From contig NZ_CP050965.1 of assembly GCF_012273215.1 (NCBI RefSeq), positions 1,224,541 to 1,288,540 of the forward strand: a stretch of 64,000 nt of DNA, written 5' to 3'. This DNA is from Gemella haemolysans. GTDB lineage: Bacteria; Bacillota; Bacilli; Staphylococcales; Gemellaceae. Below the pieces are notes generated by a model. The model made no database searches and was not told the DNA's origin. It saw only the letters and a list, made by a program, of their open reading frames with translations. A program made the translations under genes and the position numbers. Within the stretch, counting starts at the first letter, position 1; each line of letters opens with the position of its first letter. This document shows, piece by piece, positions 1 through 8,097 of this stretch.

Positions 1-2027
1 CCACGTCCAATTTCATCAAAAATTAATAATGAATTTGCAGTAGATTCAACTAAAGCATTCTTCGCTTCAATCATCTCAACCATAAACGTCGATTTACCAC
101 CAGCAAGATCATCACTCGCACCTATTCTCGTAAATATTTTATCGAAAATCGGTAAATTCGCATAAGTTGCTGGAACGAAAGATCCTATTTGTGCAAGAAT
201 CACTATAAGAGCAAGTTGTCTCATATAAGTAGATTTACCAGACATATTAGGCCCTGTAATAAGCAAGATATTATTATCTTTATCTACTTTACAATCATTA
301 CTAATATAACTATCAGCACTCACATTTCTCTCAACAATCGGATGACGTCCATCAACAATATCGATAACATTATTATCATTGAACTCAGGTTTAACATAAC
401 CATATTCTTCCGCTACATCAGATAATGAAACAAAAACATCAATATCACTTAGAGTATTCGCTACTCTTTGTAATCTCACAATATAATTATGAATTTTCGT
501 CTTAACATCTTGGAATAATTTTAATTCTAATTCTTCGATTTTCGTTTTAGAATTTACGATATGTTCTTCAACTTTTTTCAGTTCTTCAGATACGAATCTC
601 TCACAGTTAGAAAGGGTTTGTTTCCTATGATAACCTAACTCTGTTGGATCTATAGTCTTAAGCCCAACTTTAGATACTTCAATAAAATAACCAAAAATCT
701 TATTGTATCCTACTTTTAGATTTTTAACCCCAGTTCTCTCTTTTTCACGTTCTTCAATTTCTAATAATATTCTATTTCCATTCTTACTAGCATTCTTATA
801 TCTATCTAATTCTTCATTGAAGCCTAATTTAATTACATTTCCTTCTTTAACAGTCTGACCAGCTTCTTCATGGATTGTCGCTTCAAGATAATCGTATAAA
901 TCTGTTAATTCATCGATATTCTCTGCGATATCTTTTAATTTATTAGATTCAAATCCTAATAACAATTTCTTAATTTCTGGTATTTGAGCTAATGTTTTCT
1001 TTAGATTTAATAATTCCTTAGGACTTACTATATTATAAGAGACTTTTGTAGAAATTCTCTCAAGATCATATACTTCTTTCAAACTAGTTTTCACATCAGC
1101 TTTTTCAAAATAATGTTTAGTAAAATCTTCTACAATTTCCTGACGTTTTTTAATTTCTTTAAGATCTAATAATGGATTTTCTAACCATTTTTTCAGTTTT
1201 CTAGAACCCGCTGCTGTTGAAGTTTTATCAACAATACTAAGAAGAGACCCTTTCTTACCACCATTAGCCATGTTTTGAGTAACTTCTAAGTTTTTTAACG
1301 AGTAGTTCGTCATATAAACAAACTTATCTTTGAAATATACTTCAAAATCTTTTAAGCTCGAAATATCTTTATTTTGAGTTTTTTCAATATAATCTAAAAG
1401 TACATCACAAGCAATACGAAGATTACTATCAGTAAGATTACTTGTTTTTTCCTTAGTAATGTCATTATTTAATTCAACTTCAGTAATATAAGCACTAATA
1501 TCCAACTCTTGATCTTTTATACTAATTACTTCTTTAATATTATTTTTTAGTACCTCATCTTGAAGGTCAGCCATAGTTTTTAATACAGTACAACGGCTAT
1601 CCCCTGTCATAATGTCACAAAATGCGAAGTAGATATTATTATCTTTTACATATGCACTACCTAAATAGTTATTTTCATCGTAGTTTTTGTAGTTCATATA
1701 AGTCCCTGGTGTAATCACCTGCACTACCTTACGTTCTACTATTTTTCCTTGACCTGGTTCTGAAACTTGTTCACATATAGCTACTTTATAGCCGTTATTA
1801 ACTAAAGTATCAATATAAGTAGCTGATGAATGAAATGGAACTCCACACATAGGAATTTTTTCATCTCCCCCATCACGAGCAGTTAGAGTTATTTCTAATA
1901 TTTTTGACGCTCTAGTCGCATCTTCAAAGAACATCTCATAAAAATCACCAAGACGGTAAAATAAAAACATGTCCTGATAATCTTTTTTTATCTTCAGATA
2001 TTGTTCTATCATTGGAGTATATTTCAT
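1..2027 (-). CDS. mutS: DNA mismatch repair protein MutS (3' end outside window)
   Basis: Recognises base mismatches and small loops and starts MutL-dependent repair in the cytoplasm. Reading the minus strand from the ATG at 2027 gives an open frame of about 675 codons that runs off the left edge. The N-terminus has the usual MutS opening (MKYTPMIEQYLKIKKDYQD, then LGDFYEMF), the mismatch-binding domain follows, and the ATPase P-loop GPNMSGKSTYMRQ lies near 223-262 with Walker B FDEIGRG at the window edge. A ribosome binding site AAAGGAA precedes the ATG. MutS proteins are usually about 850 residues, so roughly the last fifth is missing here. Identification is firm; what follows downstream cannot be seen. 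Confidence 0.97.
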   Translation of the reverse strand, partial: MKYTPMIEQYLKIKKDYQDMFLFYRLGDFYEMFFEDATRASKILEITLTARDGGDEKIPMCGVPFHSSATYIDTLVNNGYKVAICEQVSEPGQGKIVERKVVQVITPGTYMNYKNYDENNYLGSAYVKDNNIYFAFCDIMTGDSRCTVLKTMADLQDEVLKNNIKEVISIKDQELDISAYITEVELNNDITKEKTSNLTDSNLRIACDVLLDYIEKTQNKDISSLKDFEVYFKDKFVYMTNYSLKNLEVTQNMANGGKKGSLLSIVDKTSTAAGSRKLKKWLENPLLDLKEIKKRQEIVEDFTKHYFEKADVKTSLKEVYDLERISTKVSYNIVSPKELLNLKKTLAQIPEIKKLLLGFESNKLKDIAENIDELTDLYDYLEATIHEEAGQTVKEGNVIKLGFNEELDRYKNASKNGNRILLEIEEREKERTGVKNLKVGYNKIFGYFIEVSKVGLKTIDPTELGYHRKQTLSNCERFVSEELKKVEEHIVNSKTKIEELELKLFQDVKTKIHNYIVRLQRVANTLSDIDVFVSLSDVAEEYGYVKPEFNDNNVIDIVDGRHPIVERNVSADSYISNDCKVDKDNNILLITGPNMSGKSTYMRQLALIVILAQIGSFVPATYANLPIFDKIFTRIGASDDLAGGKSTFMVEMIEAKNALVESTANSLLIFDEIGR

Positions 2028-2130
2028 CTCAAAAGTTCCTTTCTCTTTATTTCTTGCATGTATTTATAACATATATAATTTTAGCATAAAACGTTATTTT
2101 TTAGTAGTGTGACATATGACAAAACACATA

Positions 2131-2181
2131 AAAAAGAGTTATCCAGTAACAAATTGCTTACTAACGTAACTCTTTTATTAT
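2131..2181. terminator. Rho-independent terminator
   Basis: The arms AAAAGAGTTA (2132-2141) and TAACTCTTTT (2167-2176) pair perfectly, and a nested AGTAA/TTACT stem closes the loop. On the minus strand T-rich sequence follows, so it would end transcription of the decayed surface-protein gene just to its right before mutS. T-rich sequence also follows on the plus strand, so it may work both ways. Confidence 0.75.
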
Positions 2182-2206
2182 TTATTCTTATAAATTTAGT
2201 ATACAA

Positions 2207-2528
2207 TTATTTTTTCTTTCTTAATATCAATATTACTATAAGAGGATGATAACTGATAATACTCCCATTCCCCCCAGTTAAAAGTCCAGTATTTTCTAAA
2301 GGTTTATTAAAAACATTATTATCATTATTTTCTGATTTATTCAATTTGGATTTATTTTCATTTTAATCAATAAGCCCTAGCTTTTCTCTTTTAACATCTT
2401 CGTTCGATACTTCAAATTCACCATCAATATTATATATATATTCTGGTTTAATATCATAACCAAATTCATATTGTAGATTCCTATTAAGTTGCGTATATCC
2501 CTTCAATATTGTATAATTACATCAAAGG
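2207..2528 (-). pseudogene. Remnant of an LPXTG-type cell-wall-anchored protein
   Basis: Only the C-terminal tail of a former surface protein is left. One minus-strand frame encodes about 50 residues (KGYTQLNRNLQYEFGYD onward) ending in a TAA near 2364. After that stop the same frame continues through KSKLNKSENNDNN and a corrupted sorting signal, PLENTG, followed by a hydrophobic stretch and a final RKKK. Intact Gram-positive sorting signals have LPXTG, a hydrophobic helix and a positive tail, so the order is right but the motif is scrambled. No start codon is present, because the frame meets a stop just before the rodA/ftsW promoter region. I infer a deletion that removed most of the gene. 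The original function cannot be told. Confidence 0.55.
2489..2517 (+). promoter_or_regulatory. Sigma-A-type promoter for the rodA/ftsW-like gene
   Basis: TTGCGT (2489-2494) and TATAAT (2512-2517) are separated by 17 bp, and the RBS AAAGGAG and ATG follow within 25 bp. The promoter overlaps the residue of the decayed surface-protein gene on the other strand. Confidence 0.55.
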
Positions 2529-2537
2529 AGTTGACTT

Positions 2538-3821
2538 ATGTTAAATTTCATAAAAAATAAAACAAATTTATCAATATTGATATTTTATTTTATATTTAGC
2601 TTTTCTAGTTTACTATTTATACTATTAGCTGAATATAACAACAATAAAACACCAACACTATTTCTAAAACAATTTGTTTTTTACTTAATTGGTTTTGGAA
2701 TAATATATCTACTACAAAGAATACCAATAACTTATATCGAAAAATTTTCAATAGCATTTTATTTATTTGCTTTGGTTCTTTTAGTTGGAATATTCTTAGT
2801 TCCACCTACTCTTGCTCCAATAGTTAACGGTGCTCGTAGTTGGTATAATTTTAAATTATTTACTTTACAGCCTTCAGAATTTGGTAAAATAGCTACTGTA
2901 GCAATGGTTAGTATGCTTATTAAAGAAAAGAGTTTTAAAGAAAACACAGATACAATTAAACTTTTAAAAATAGCTTTAATAATTTCTATACCATTTATCC
3001 TAGTTGCTAAAGAAAATGACTTAGGAAATGGATTGTTTTTCATCTTTTTATTCCTAGGGTTAGTCTTCTTAGTTTGTAACAAAGGTAAAACCCTATTTAG
3101 GATTTATTCGGTAGTTATTGCTGGACTAGCAATTATTATTCTAGCGGCTTTATACTTCCCGAGGTTGCTTAGCTTGGTTGGTTTAAAATCTTACCAGCTT
3201 AACCGTATTCTTTCATGGCTAAATCCTGAAGCATATAAGTTAGATTATTCTTATCAAATTACTCAAGTACTTAGAGAGATTAAACTAGGTGGATTAACTG
3301 GTACATTTGTTAAGAATAAAAACTATATAGATGAACAATTTAATGATTTTATTTTCTCTATAATCGCAAAGAACTTTGGATTTATAGGTGCAGCAATATT
3401 CTTATTTATCTTCTTCATCTTTGTTCTGAGACTATTTTATATAATGAAAAAATGTGAACAAGGTAACTATAGCTACTACTTTATTCTTCTTAGTGTTTGT
3501 AGCTTTTGCTTTTCATTTTTCATCAATATATTCTCAACACTGAGCATTATCCCAGTTATCGGTATTAGTATGCCATTTATTAGTTACGGTGGAAGTTCAC
3601 TTATTGCAAATAGTATTCTATTCGGAATAATAGTAAAAATTCATGCAACAATACAAGATGAATATATGGAAGATGAATACTATGATAACTACGAAGAAGA
3701 TTATGATGAGGTTAAATATGAAGAAGATTATGATCCTTTAGAACCTGTATACGAAAATAACAACAATAGGTATTATGAAGAAGAACCTCAACAATTTCGT
3801 CGAAGTAAAAGAAAAAGATAA
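2538..3821 (+). CDS. FtsW/RodA-family (SEDS) peptidoglycan glycosyltransferase
   Basis: SEDS proteins polymerise lipid II into glycan strands, with a partner class B penicillin-binding protein, in division (FtsW) or elongation (RodA). The 427-residue product has about ten hydrophobic segments and the family signatures: GARSWYNF...LQPSEFGK (about residues 98-118), NDLGNGLFF, the loop SWLNPEAYKLDYSYQ, and IPVIGISMPFISYGGSS near 345-360. The C-terminus carries an unusual acidic, tyrosine-rich cytoplasmic tail (many D/E/Y from about residue 378) ending in RRSKRKR. Start chosen by the RBS AAAGGAG. It stands alone and converges on pepA. Whether it is FtsW or RodA cannot be decided here. Confidence 0.9.
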   Translation: MLNFIKNKTNLSILIFYFIFSFSSLLFILLAEYNNNKTPTLFLKQFVFYLIGFGIIYLLQRIPITYIEKFSIAFYLFALVLLVGIFLVPPTLAPIVNGARSWYNFKLFTLQPSEFGKIATVAMVSMLIKEKSFKENTDTIKLLKIALIISIPFILVAKENDLGNGLFFIFLFLGLVFLVCNKGKTLFRIYSVVIAGLAIIILAALYFPRLLSLVGLKSYQLNRILSWLNPEAYKLDYSYQITQVLREIKLGGLTGTFVKNKNYIDEQFNDFIFSIIAKNFGFIGAAIFLFIFFIFVLRLFYIMKKCEQGNYSYYFILLSVCSFCFSFFINIFSTLSIIPVIGISMPFISYGGSSLIANSILFGIIVKIHATIQDEYMEDEYYDNYEEDYDEVKYEEDYDPLEPVYENNNNRYYEEEPQQFRRSKRKR

Positions 3822-3860
3822 AAAAACGTGGATAGAAAAAATTTCTATCCACATTTTTTT
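3821..3860. terminator. Bidirectional terminator between rodA/ftsW-like gene and pepA
   Basis: GTGGATAGAAA (3828-3838) pairs with TTTCTATCCAC (3842-3852); the hairpin has an A-run on the left and a T-run on the right, so it can serve both convergent genes. Confidence 0.88.
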
Positions 3861-4920
3861 ATTTTCTTACATCTTCAATGAACTTATCATCGATAGTTTC
3901 AATTAGTTTCCCTAAAATTGCTTTAGCAGCATAATAATCACGAATATCAAATACTGCGTTATGAGTATGAATATAACGAGCACAAATACCAATTACAGTA
4001 GTTGGAACTCCATTTAAAGCTTGATGAATGTTACCCGCATCTGTTCCACCTGGTGAAGTGAAGTATTGATATTTAATTCCATTTTCTTCTGCAAGAGTTA
4101 CAATTTTTTCTCTCATATTTGCACGAAGAACCATAGTTCTATCTACTAATCTCACTAAGAAACCTTGTCCTAAACGACCATTACTAGTTTCTTTTCCATC
4201 CATATCATTTGCTGGACTACAGTCTACAACAAAACATACATCTGGTTTAATCATATTAGCAGCAATAGTTGCACCACGAAGACCTACTTCTTCTTGAACA
4301 GTAGCACACACTACTAAATTAAAATCTAACTCTTTTTCTGCAAATTGTTCTAAAATTTCCGTAATAATTACACATCCATAACGATTATCGACAGCCTTAC
4401 TCATAAATCTGTGTTCAGTAAGTTGTTCAAAAGTTGTTTTTGGAGTAACAAAAGCACCTTCACGAATTCCCATCGCTAATGCTTCTTCTCTTGATGAAGC
4501 ACCAACATCAATAGTCATATCACTAATTTTTACATTTTGTGCTACACCTGCAGTAAAGTGTTTAGGAATAGATCCAATTACACCAGTGAATTTTTTCCCT
4601 TCATACGAAGTTACTGTATATGTTTGAGCTAAAAGAACATCTTCTCTAAAACCACCAAGCGTTTCAAACTTAAGCATACCATTTGGTAGTACCTTAGTTA
4701 CGATGAATCCAACTTCATCCATATGCGCTGAAATCATAACAGTTTTAGCATCTTCTTTTTTTGATTTCTTAATAGCATAGATTCCACCAAGATTATCATA
4801 TTTAATCTCATCAGCATATTTAGATAAATTTTCTTCTAAATATTTTGAAATTTCACTTTCAAATCCTGATGTTCCGTCTAACATTGTTAATTCTCTGAAT
4901 CTTTCTATTGATTTACTCAT
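3859..4920 (-). CDS. pepA: Glutamyl aminopeptidase, M42 family
   Basis: A cytoplasmic two-metal aminopeptidase that removes N-terminal residues (acidic ones in PepA) from peptides. The 353-residue product is of normal M42 length and shows the metal and catalytic motifs in order: AHMDEVGFI (about 64-72), the metal-bridging DNRYGC (about 177), VQEEVGLRGA with the catalytic Glu pair (about 210), DCSPANDMDG (about 234), and GICARYIHTHNA with the last His ligand (about 317). It is the last gene of a tight minus-strand run with the small ORF (4-bp gap) and the oxidoreductase genes, and ends at the shared terminator. Peptide use may be linked to the OppA homologue nearby, but that is inference. Confidence 0.93.
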   Translation of the reverse strand: MSKSIERFRELTMLDGTSGFESEISKYLEENLSKYADEIKYDNLGGIYAIKKSKKEDAKTVMISAHMDEVGFIVTKVLPNGMLKFETLGGFREDVLLAQTYTVTSYEGKKFTGVIGSIPKHFTAGVAQNVKISDMTIDVGASSREEALAMGIREGAFVTPKTTFEQLTEHRFMSKAVDNRYGCVIITEILEQFAEKELDFNLVVCATVQEEVGLRGATIAANMIKPDVCFVVDCSPANDMDGKETSNGRLGQGFLVRLVDRTMVLRANMREKIVTLAEENGIKYQYFTSPGGTDAGNIHQALNGVPTTVIGICARYIHTHNAVFDIRDYYAAKAILGKLIETIDDKFIEDVRK

Positions 4921-4924
4921 TTTC

Positions 4925-5194
4925 TTATACCTCTTTTATGTACTCTATTATTTCCGTTTCTTTATCATATCGAACTTCGTACTTGATATTGTCGTTATCA
5001 AAATAAAACATTAAGTATGGATTCTCTTTTAGATTCAATGTATAACTATCAATCACATCATAACCTAATGCAATTAGTTTATTTCTACATCTATCTATAT
5101 GATCATTATCTAACTCTTGTTCCTCTGTTTTTTGATATATACGATATCCAGCATAAGCTGCTACTAATGGAACTAGTATTTTTCTAAATTTCAT
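4925..5194 (-). CDS. Small membrane-anchored protein of unknown function
   Basis: An 89-residue protein with a short hydrophobic N-terminal segment (KILVPLVAAYAGYRIY) that looks like a single anchor, then a soluble acidic domain of alternating strands and helices (NPYLMFYFDNDNIKYEVRYD). The size and arrangement suggest a small PepSY-like fold, but I cannot confirm it. It sits between the ferredoxin oxidoreductase beta gene and pepA with very short gaps, so it is probably co-transcribed with them. No specific function is assigned. Confidence 0.7.
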   Translation of the reverse strand: MKFRKILVPLVAAYAGYRIYQKTEEQELDNDHIDRCRNKLIALGYDVIDSYTLNLKENPYLMFYFDNDNIKYEVRYDKETEIIEYIKEV

Positions 5195-5204
5195 ATTTTA
5201 CCTC

Positions 5205-6077
5205 TTATCTAAATTCATCACATAACGAGTTAAATAATTCCTCACTAAACTCTAAATTCTGATGAGCAATTGGTTCATCTCGTTTATAATTACGTAAAGT
5301 ATCTTCATAATGAGGTTTTTTATCATTTTTATAAATTACCCCTGTTACAAGGTCATTATACTCTTCTAATACTCTATACGCTTCTAATTTATTAGTATTG
5401 TCATAACCTTCGATATCAGAAAGTTTAGTTAAGTTTTCCTTATACCAAGCTGGTGTATTTTTATAGTTATAAGTTTTACATGGACTAAATACGTTAACTA
5501 GTGAGAAACCATCATGGTTAACAGCTTCTTCGAAAATCTGCATCATCTCTTTCATATCACCAGTAAATGCTTGTGCTAAAAATGTTACTTCACAAGATAA
5601 GGCAATTTTCATCGCTGATAAAGGTTTTTCCATTACTCCTTCTAAAGTTGTAGTCGTTACTAAACCTTCATCAGACTTAGGAGACATTTGACCTTTAGTT
5701 AAGGCATAAAGTTGGTTATCCATTACTACGTAAGTCATATTAACATTACGTTTCATAGCATGAACTGCATGACCAATACCGATAGCATATCCGTCACCAT
5801 CTCCACCCATTGCAAAAACTGTTAAATCTTGGTTCGCTAATTTAATACCTTGTGCAATTGGTAATGAACGTCCGTGTAGTCCTTGTACACCATACGCTTT
5901 TGTGTATCCACTAATTTTACCAGAACATCCAATCCCCGCAGAAATTACAACATTCTCTGGTTTAATCCCTAGGTTAACTACAGCTCTATTTATACCCGCA
6001 AGTACCGAGAAGTCTCCACAACCGGCACACCAATCGGGCTTAACATCATTTTTATAATCTTTTAATGTTACTTTCAA
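5205..6077 (-). CDS. 2-oxoacid:ferredoxin oxidoreductase, beta subunit
   Basis: The thiamine-diphosphate-binding subunit of an enzyme that oxidatively decarboxylates a 2-oxoacid (2-oxoglutarate or pyruvate class) to the acyl-CoA and reduces ferredoxin. Of 290 residues, the N-terminal CAGCGDFSVL and GIGCSGKISGY contain family cysteines, and the TPP/Mg motif is MGGDGDGYAIG...NQLYALTKGQ (about 92-130). The start is a TTG at 6077, preceded by GAGGAGG and directly following the alpha-subunit stop (TAG at 6079-6081), so translation is probably coupled. Substrate cannot be read from sequence; the same alpha/beta pair occurs near mutS in staphylococci. Confidence 0.92.
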   Translation of the reverse strand: MKVTLKDYKNDVKPDWCAGCGDFSVLAGINRAVVNLGIKPENVVISAGIGCSGKISGYTKAYGVQGLHGRSLPIAQGIKLANQDLTVFAMGGDGDGYAIGIGHAVHAMKRNVNMTYVVMDNQLYALTKGQMSPKSDEGLVTTTTLEGVMEKPLSAMKIALSCEVTFLAQAFTGDMKEMMQIFEEAVNHDGFSLVNVFSPCKTYNYKNTPAWYKENLTKLSDIEGYDNTNKLEAYRVLEEYNDLVTGVIYKNDKKPHYEDTLRNYKRDEPIAHQNLEFSEELFNSLCDEFR

Positions 6078-6078
6078 A

Positions 6079-7821
6079 CTATTTTTCCTCCTCTAGTAAT
6101 TGTTCAACAAGTTGGTGAGTATAATAAATATCTCCATCATATTTTAGTAAACTACTAATTTTTTCTGAATTATGATATTTACTAGCAATTACCGTACGCA
6201 ATTGTTTATTGTGGTTATGTTCAACAATATATATTTTTCTATATTTATCAAATGTATCACGAACAGCTTGAGCAACTGGATAAATTTGACGAATATGCAT
6301 TGTATCAATTTTCAATCCTTGTTCTTTTAATTGTTTAGCAGCTTTATTTAATACTCCATAAGTTGAGTTAACACCCACTAATAGAATATCTTTTTCATCA
6401 TTGTGTTCATTTAATACAAATGGTCTTTCTACTAATGCTGATTCAATCTTGTTAGCACGTTTTTCTTTTTGACGTTTTGTATTACGTTTCACCTCTGAAG
6501 GTAGTCCAACTACTGAGTGTTCATAACTGTTCGCATTGTGAATCCCACCTTTTTGACCAGGGATAGTTCTATTTGAAACTAATACATCAGTTGCATAACG
6601 TTTGAAGTAGATAATATCTTCTTCTGTAATTTCTTCTTGTTTTAATAAGTTACCACGATCGATTTGAACTTTACTAAAGTCAAAGTTAGGCACTGTTTCT
6701 TTATTCATACCTAATTGTAAATCCATTAAAACAATGACTGGTGTTTGATATTTTTCCGCTATGTTGAATGCATCTATCATAGTGTAGAAACAGTCTTCTA
6801 CAGATGTAGGAGCTAGTACGATACGAGAAGCATCTCCAGTTCCACCGTATACTGCGTGGAAAATATCAGATTGTTCTGTTTTCGTTGGAAGCCCTGAAGA
6901 AGGCCCCCCTCTTTGAACATCTACAATAACAACTGGTTGTTCTGCCATAGCAGCCATACCTAAGAACTCAGTCATAAGTGAAATACCTGGTCCAGATGTA
7001 GCTGTCATAGCACGTACTCCTGCGAAGTTAGCTCCAATTGCAACACCTAATGCCGCAATTTCATCTTCAGTTTGAATATATGCTCCATTTACTAACGGAA
7101 GCTTATCAAATAAATATTCCATGATTTCTGTTGCTGGTGTAATAGGATATCCAGCATACATTCTACAACCTGCTGCTAAAGCACCAAGACCAGCTGCATG
7201 GTTACCGATTAACCACATATTTTTGTGAGTTGGATTTAATTTTTTAAGATAATACTTATCTTTAATACTATTTTCTTCCATAAACTCAGTCATGATTTCA
7301 CGACCTTTATCAAAGGCTTGAATATTGATATTTACGATTTCTTCACCTTTACTAGCAAATTTTGAATCAATCATATCATAGAATAATTTTGAATCGATAT
7401 CTAATAACGAAGAACAAATTCCTAACGTAATTATGTTTTTGATAATCGGATTAGCAATTTCTTTAGCTAATTCTGTAATTGGGAATACCGCGACTAAACC
7501 TTTAATTTCTTCTGAAATTTCCGGTTTAATTTTAGCATCCGCAATAATAATACTATTTTCATCTAATTCTGGAATGTAGCTATCCAGTGTAGCTTGGTCG
7601 AAAGCTATAAGAATATCTGTCTTATAGTCAATTACATTTATTTTTTCTTCTGAAATACATATTTTACTATTACTGTGACCACCTTTAATTCTACTCGCAA
7701 AGTCTCTTGTAGAATACATGTGGTATCCAAGTGTATTTACTACTGTAGAGAAAATTTCGGCTGTACTTTCAATACCTTCACCTTGTTCTCCACCAATTTT
7801 CCATCCTAATTTATTAATCAT
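6079..7821 (-). CDS. 2-oxoacid:ferredoxin oxidoreductase, alpha (gamma-alpha fused) subunit
   Basis: The 580-residue partner of the beta subunit. The N-terminal third is the gamma (POR) domain with GGEQGEGIES and RIKGGHSNSK; the remainder is the pyrimidine-binding alpha domain (YPITPATEIMEYL, TSGPGISLMTEFLG, QRGGPSSGLPTK). I prefer the ATG at 7821, which has AAAGGAG 7 bp upstream, over an ATG eight codons earlier that lacks one. First gene of the run alpha-beta-small ORF-pepA. No ferredoxin gene is adjacent. Enzyme class is firm; exact substrate is not. Confidence 0.92.
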   Translation of the reverse strand: MINKLGWKIGGEQGEGIESTAEIFSTVVNTLGYHMYSTRDFASRIKGGHSNSKICISEEKINVIDYKTDILIAFDQATLDSYIPELDENSIIIADAKIKPEISEEIKGLVAVFPITELAKEIANPIIKNIITLGICSSLLDIDSKLFYDMIDSKFASKGEEIVNINIQAFDKGREIMTEFMEENSIKDKYYLKKLNPTHKNMWLIGNHAAGLGALAAGCRMYAGYPITPATEIMEYLFDKLPLVNGAYIQTEDEIAALGVAIGANFAGVRAMTATSGPGISLMTEFLGMAAMAEQPVVIVDVQRGGPSSGLPTKTEQSDIFHAVYGGTGDASRIVLAPTSVEDCFYTMIDAFNIAEKYQTPVIVLMDLQLGMNKETVPNFDFSKVQIDRGNLLKQEEITEEDIIYFKRYATDVLVSNRTIPGQKGGIHNANSYEHSVVGLPSEVKRNTKRQKEKRANKIESALVERPFVLNEHNDEKDILLVGVNSTYGVLNKAAKQLKEQGLKIDTMHIRQIYPVAQAVRDTFDKYRKIYIVEHNHNKQLRTVIASKYHNSEKISSLLKYDGDIYYTHQLVEQLLEEEK

Positions 7822-8016
7822 ATAATCTCCTTTAATCTCTTTCATTAGAAATTTACTCGTTGATTTCTCAATACTTTATTCTATCATATTTAAGAAAATT
7901 TTTCCATATAATAATATCTATTATCACTATGAAAAAACTAATAAAAATATTATTATTTCATTATTTTTCAATATTATTAAGTTGCAATTAACATTTTAAA
8001 ATTTGTATAATATTTA

Positions 8017-8075
8017 GGAACAAATAAATCTTTTAATGTTTATTGTTTTTGAATAAATATTAATTTATTTGTTCC
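8017..8075. repeat. Long imperfect hairpin between oppA and the oxidoreductase unit
   Basis: GGAACAAATAAAT (8017-8029) and its exact reverse complement (8063-8075) flank a 33-bp loop that itself holds AATGTTTATT/AATAAATATT, so nearly the whole 59 bp can fold into one stem. It lies just after the oppA stop and about 195 bp before the oxidoreductase ATG. There is no T-run, so it is either a weak terminator, an operator, or a small palindromic repeat element. The rest of 7822-8016 is very AT-rich with no gene. Confidence 0.6.
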
Positions 8076-8097
8076 CAATCTATTTATATATTTATTT

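Noticed and set aside
189..425. Plus-strand 78-codon frame inside mutS
   Set aside because: Lies opposite the mutS P-loop region; composition is typical antisense noise.
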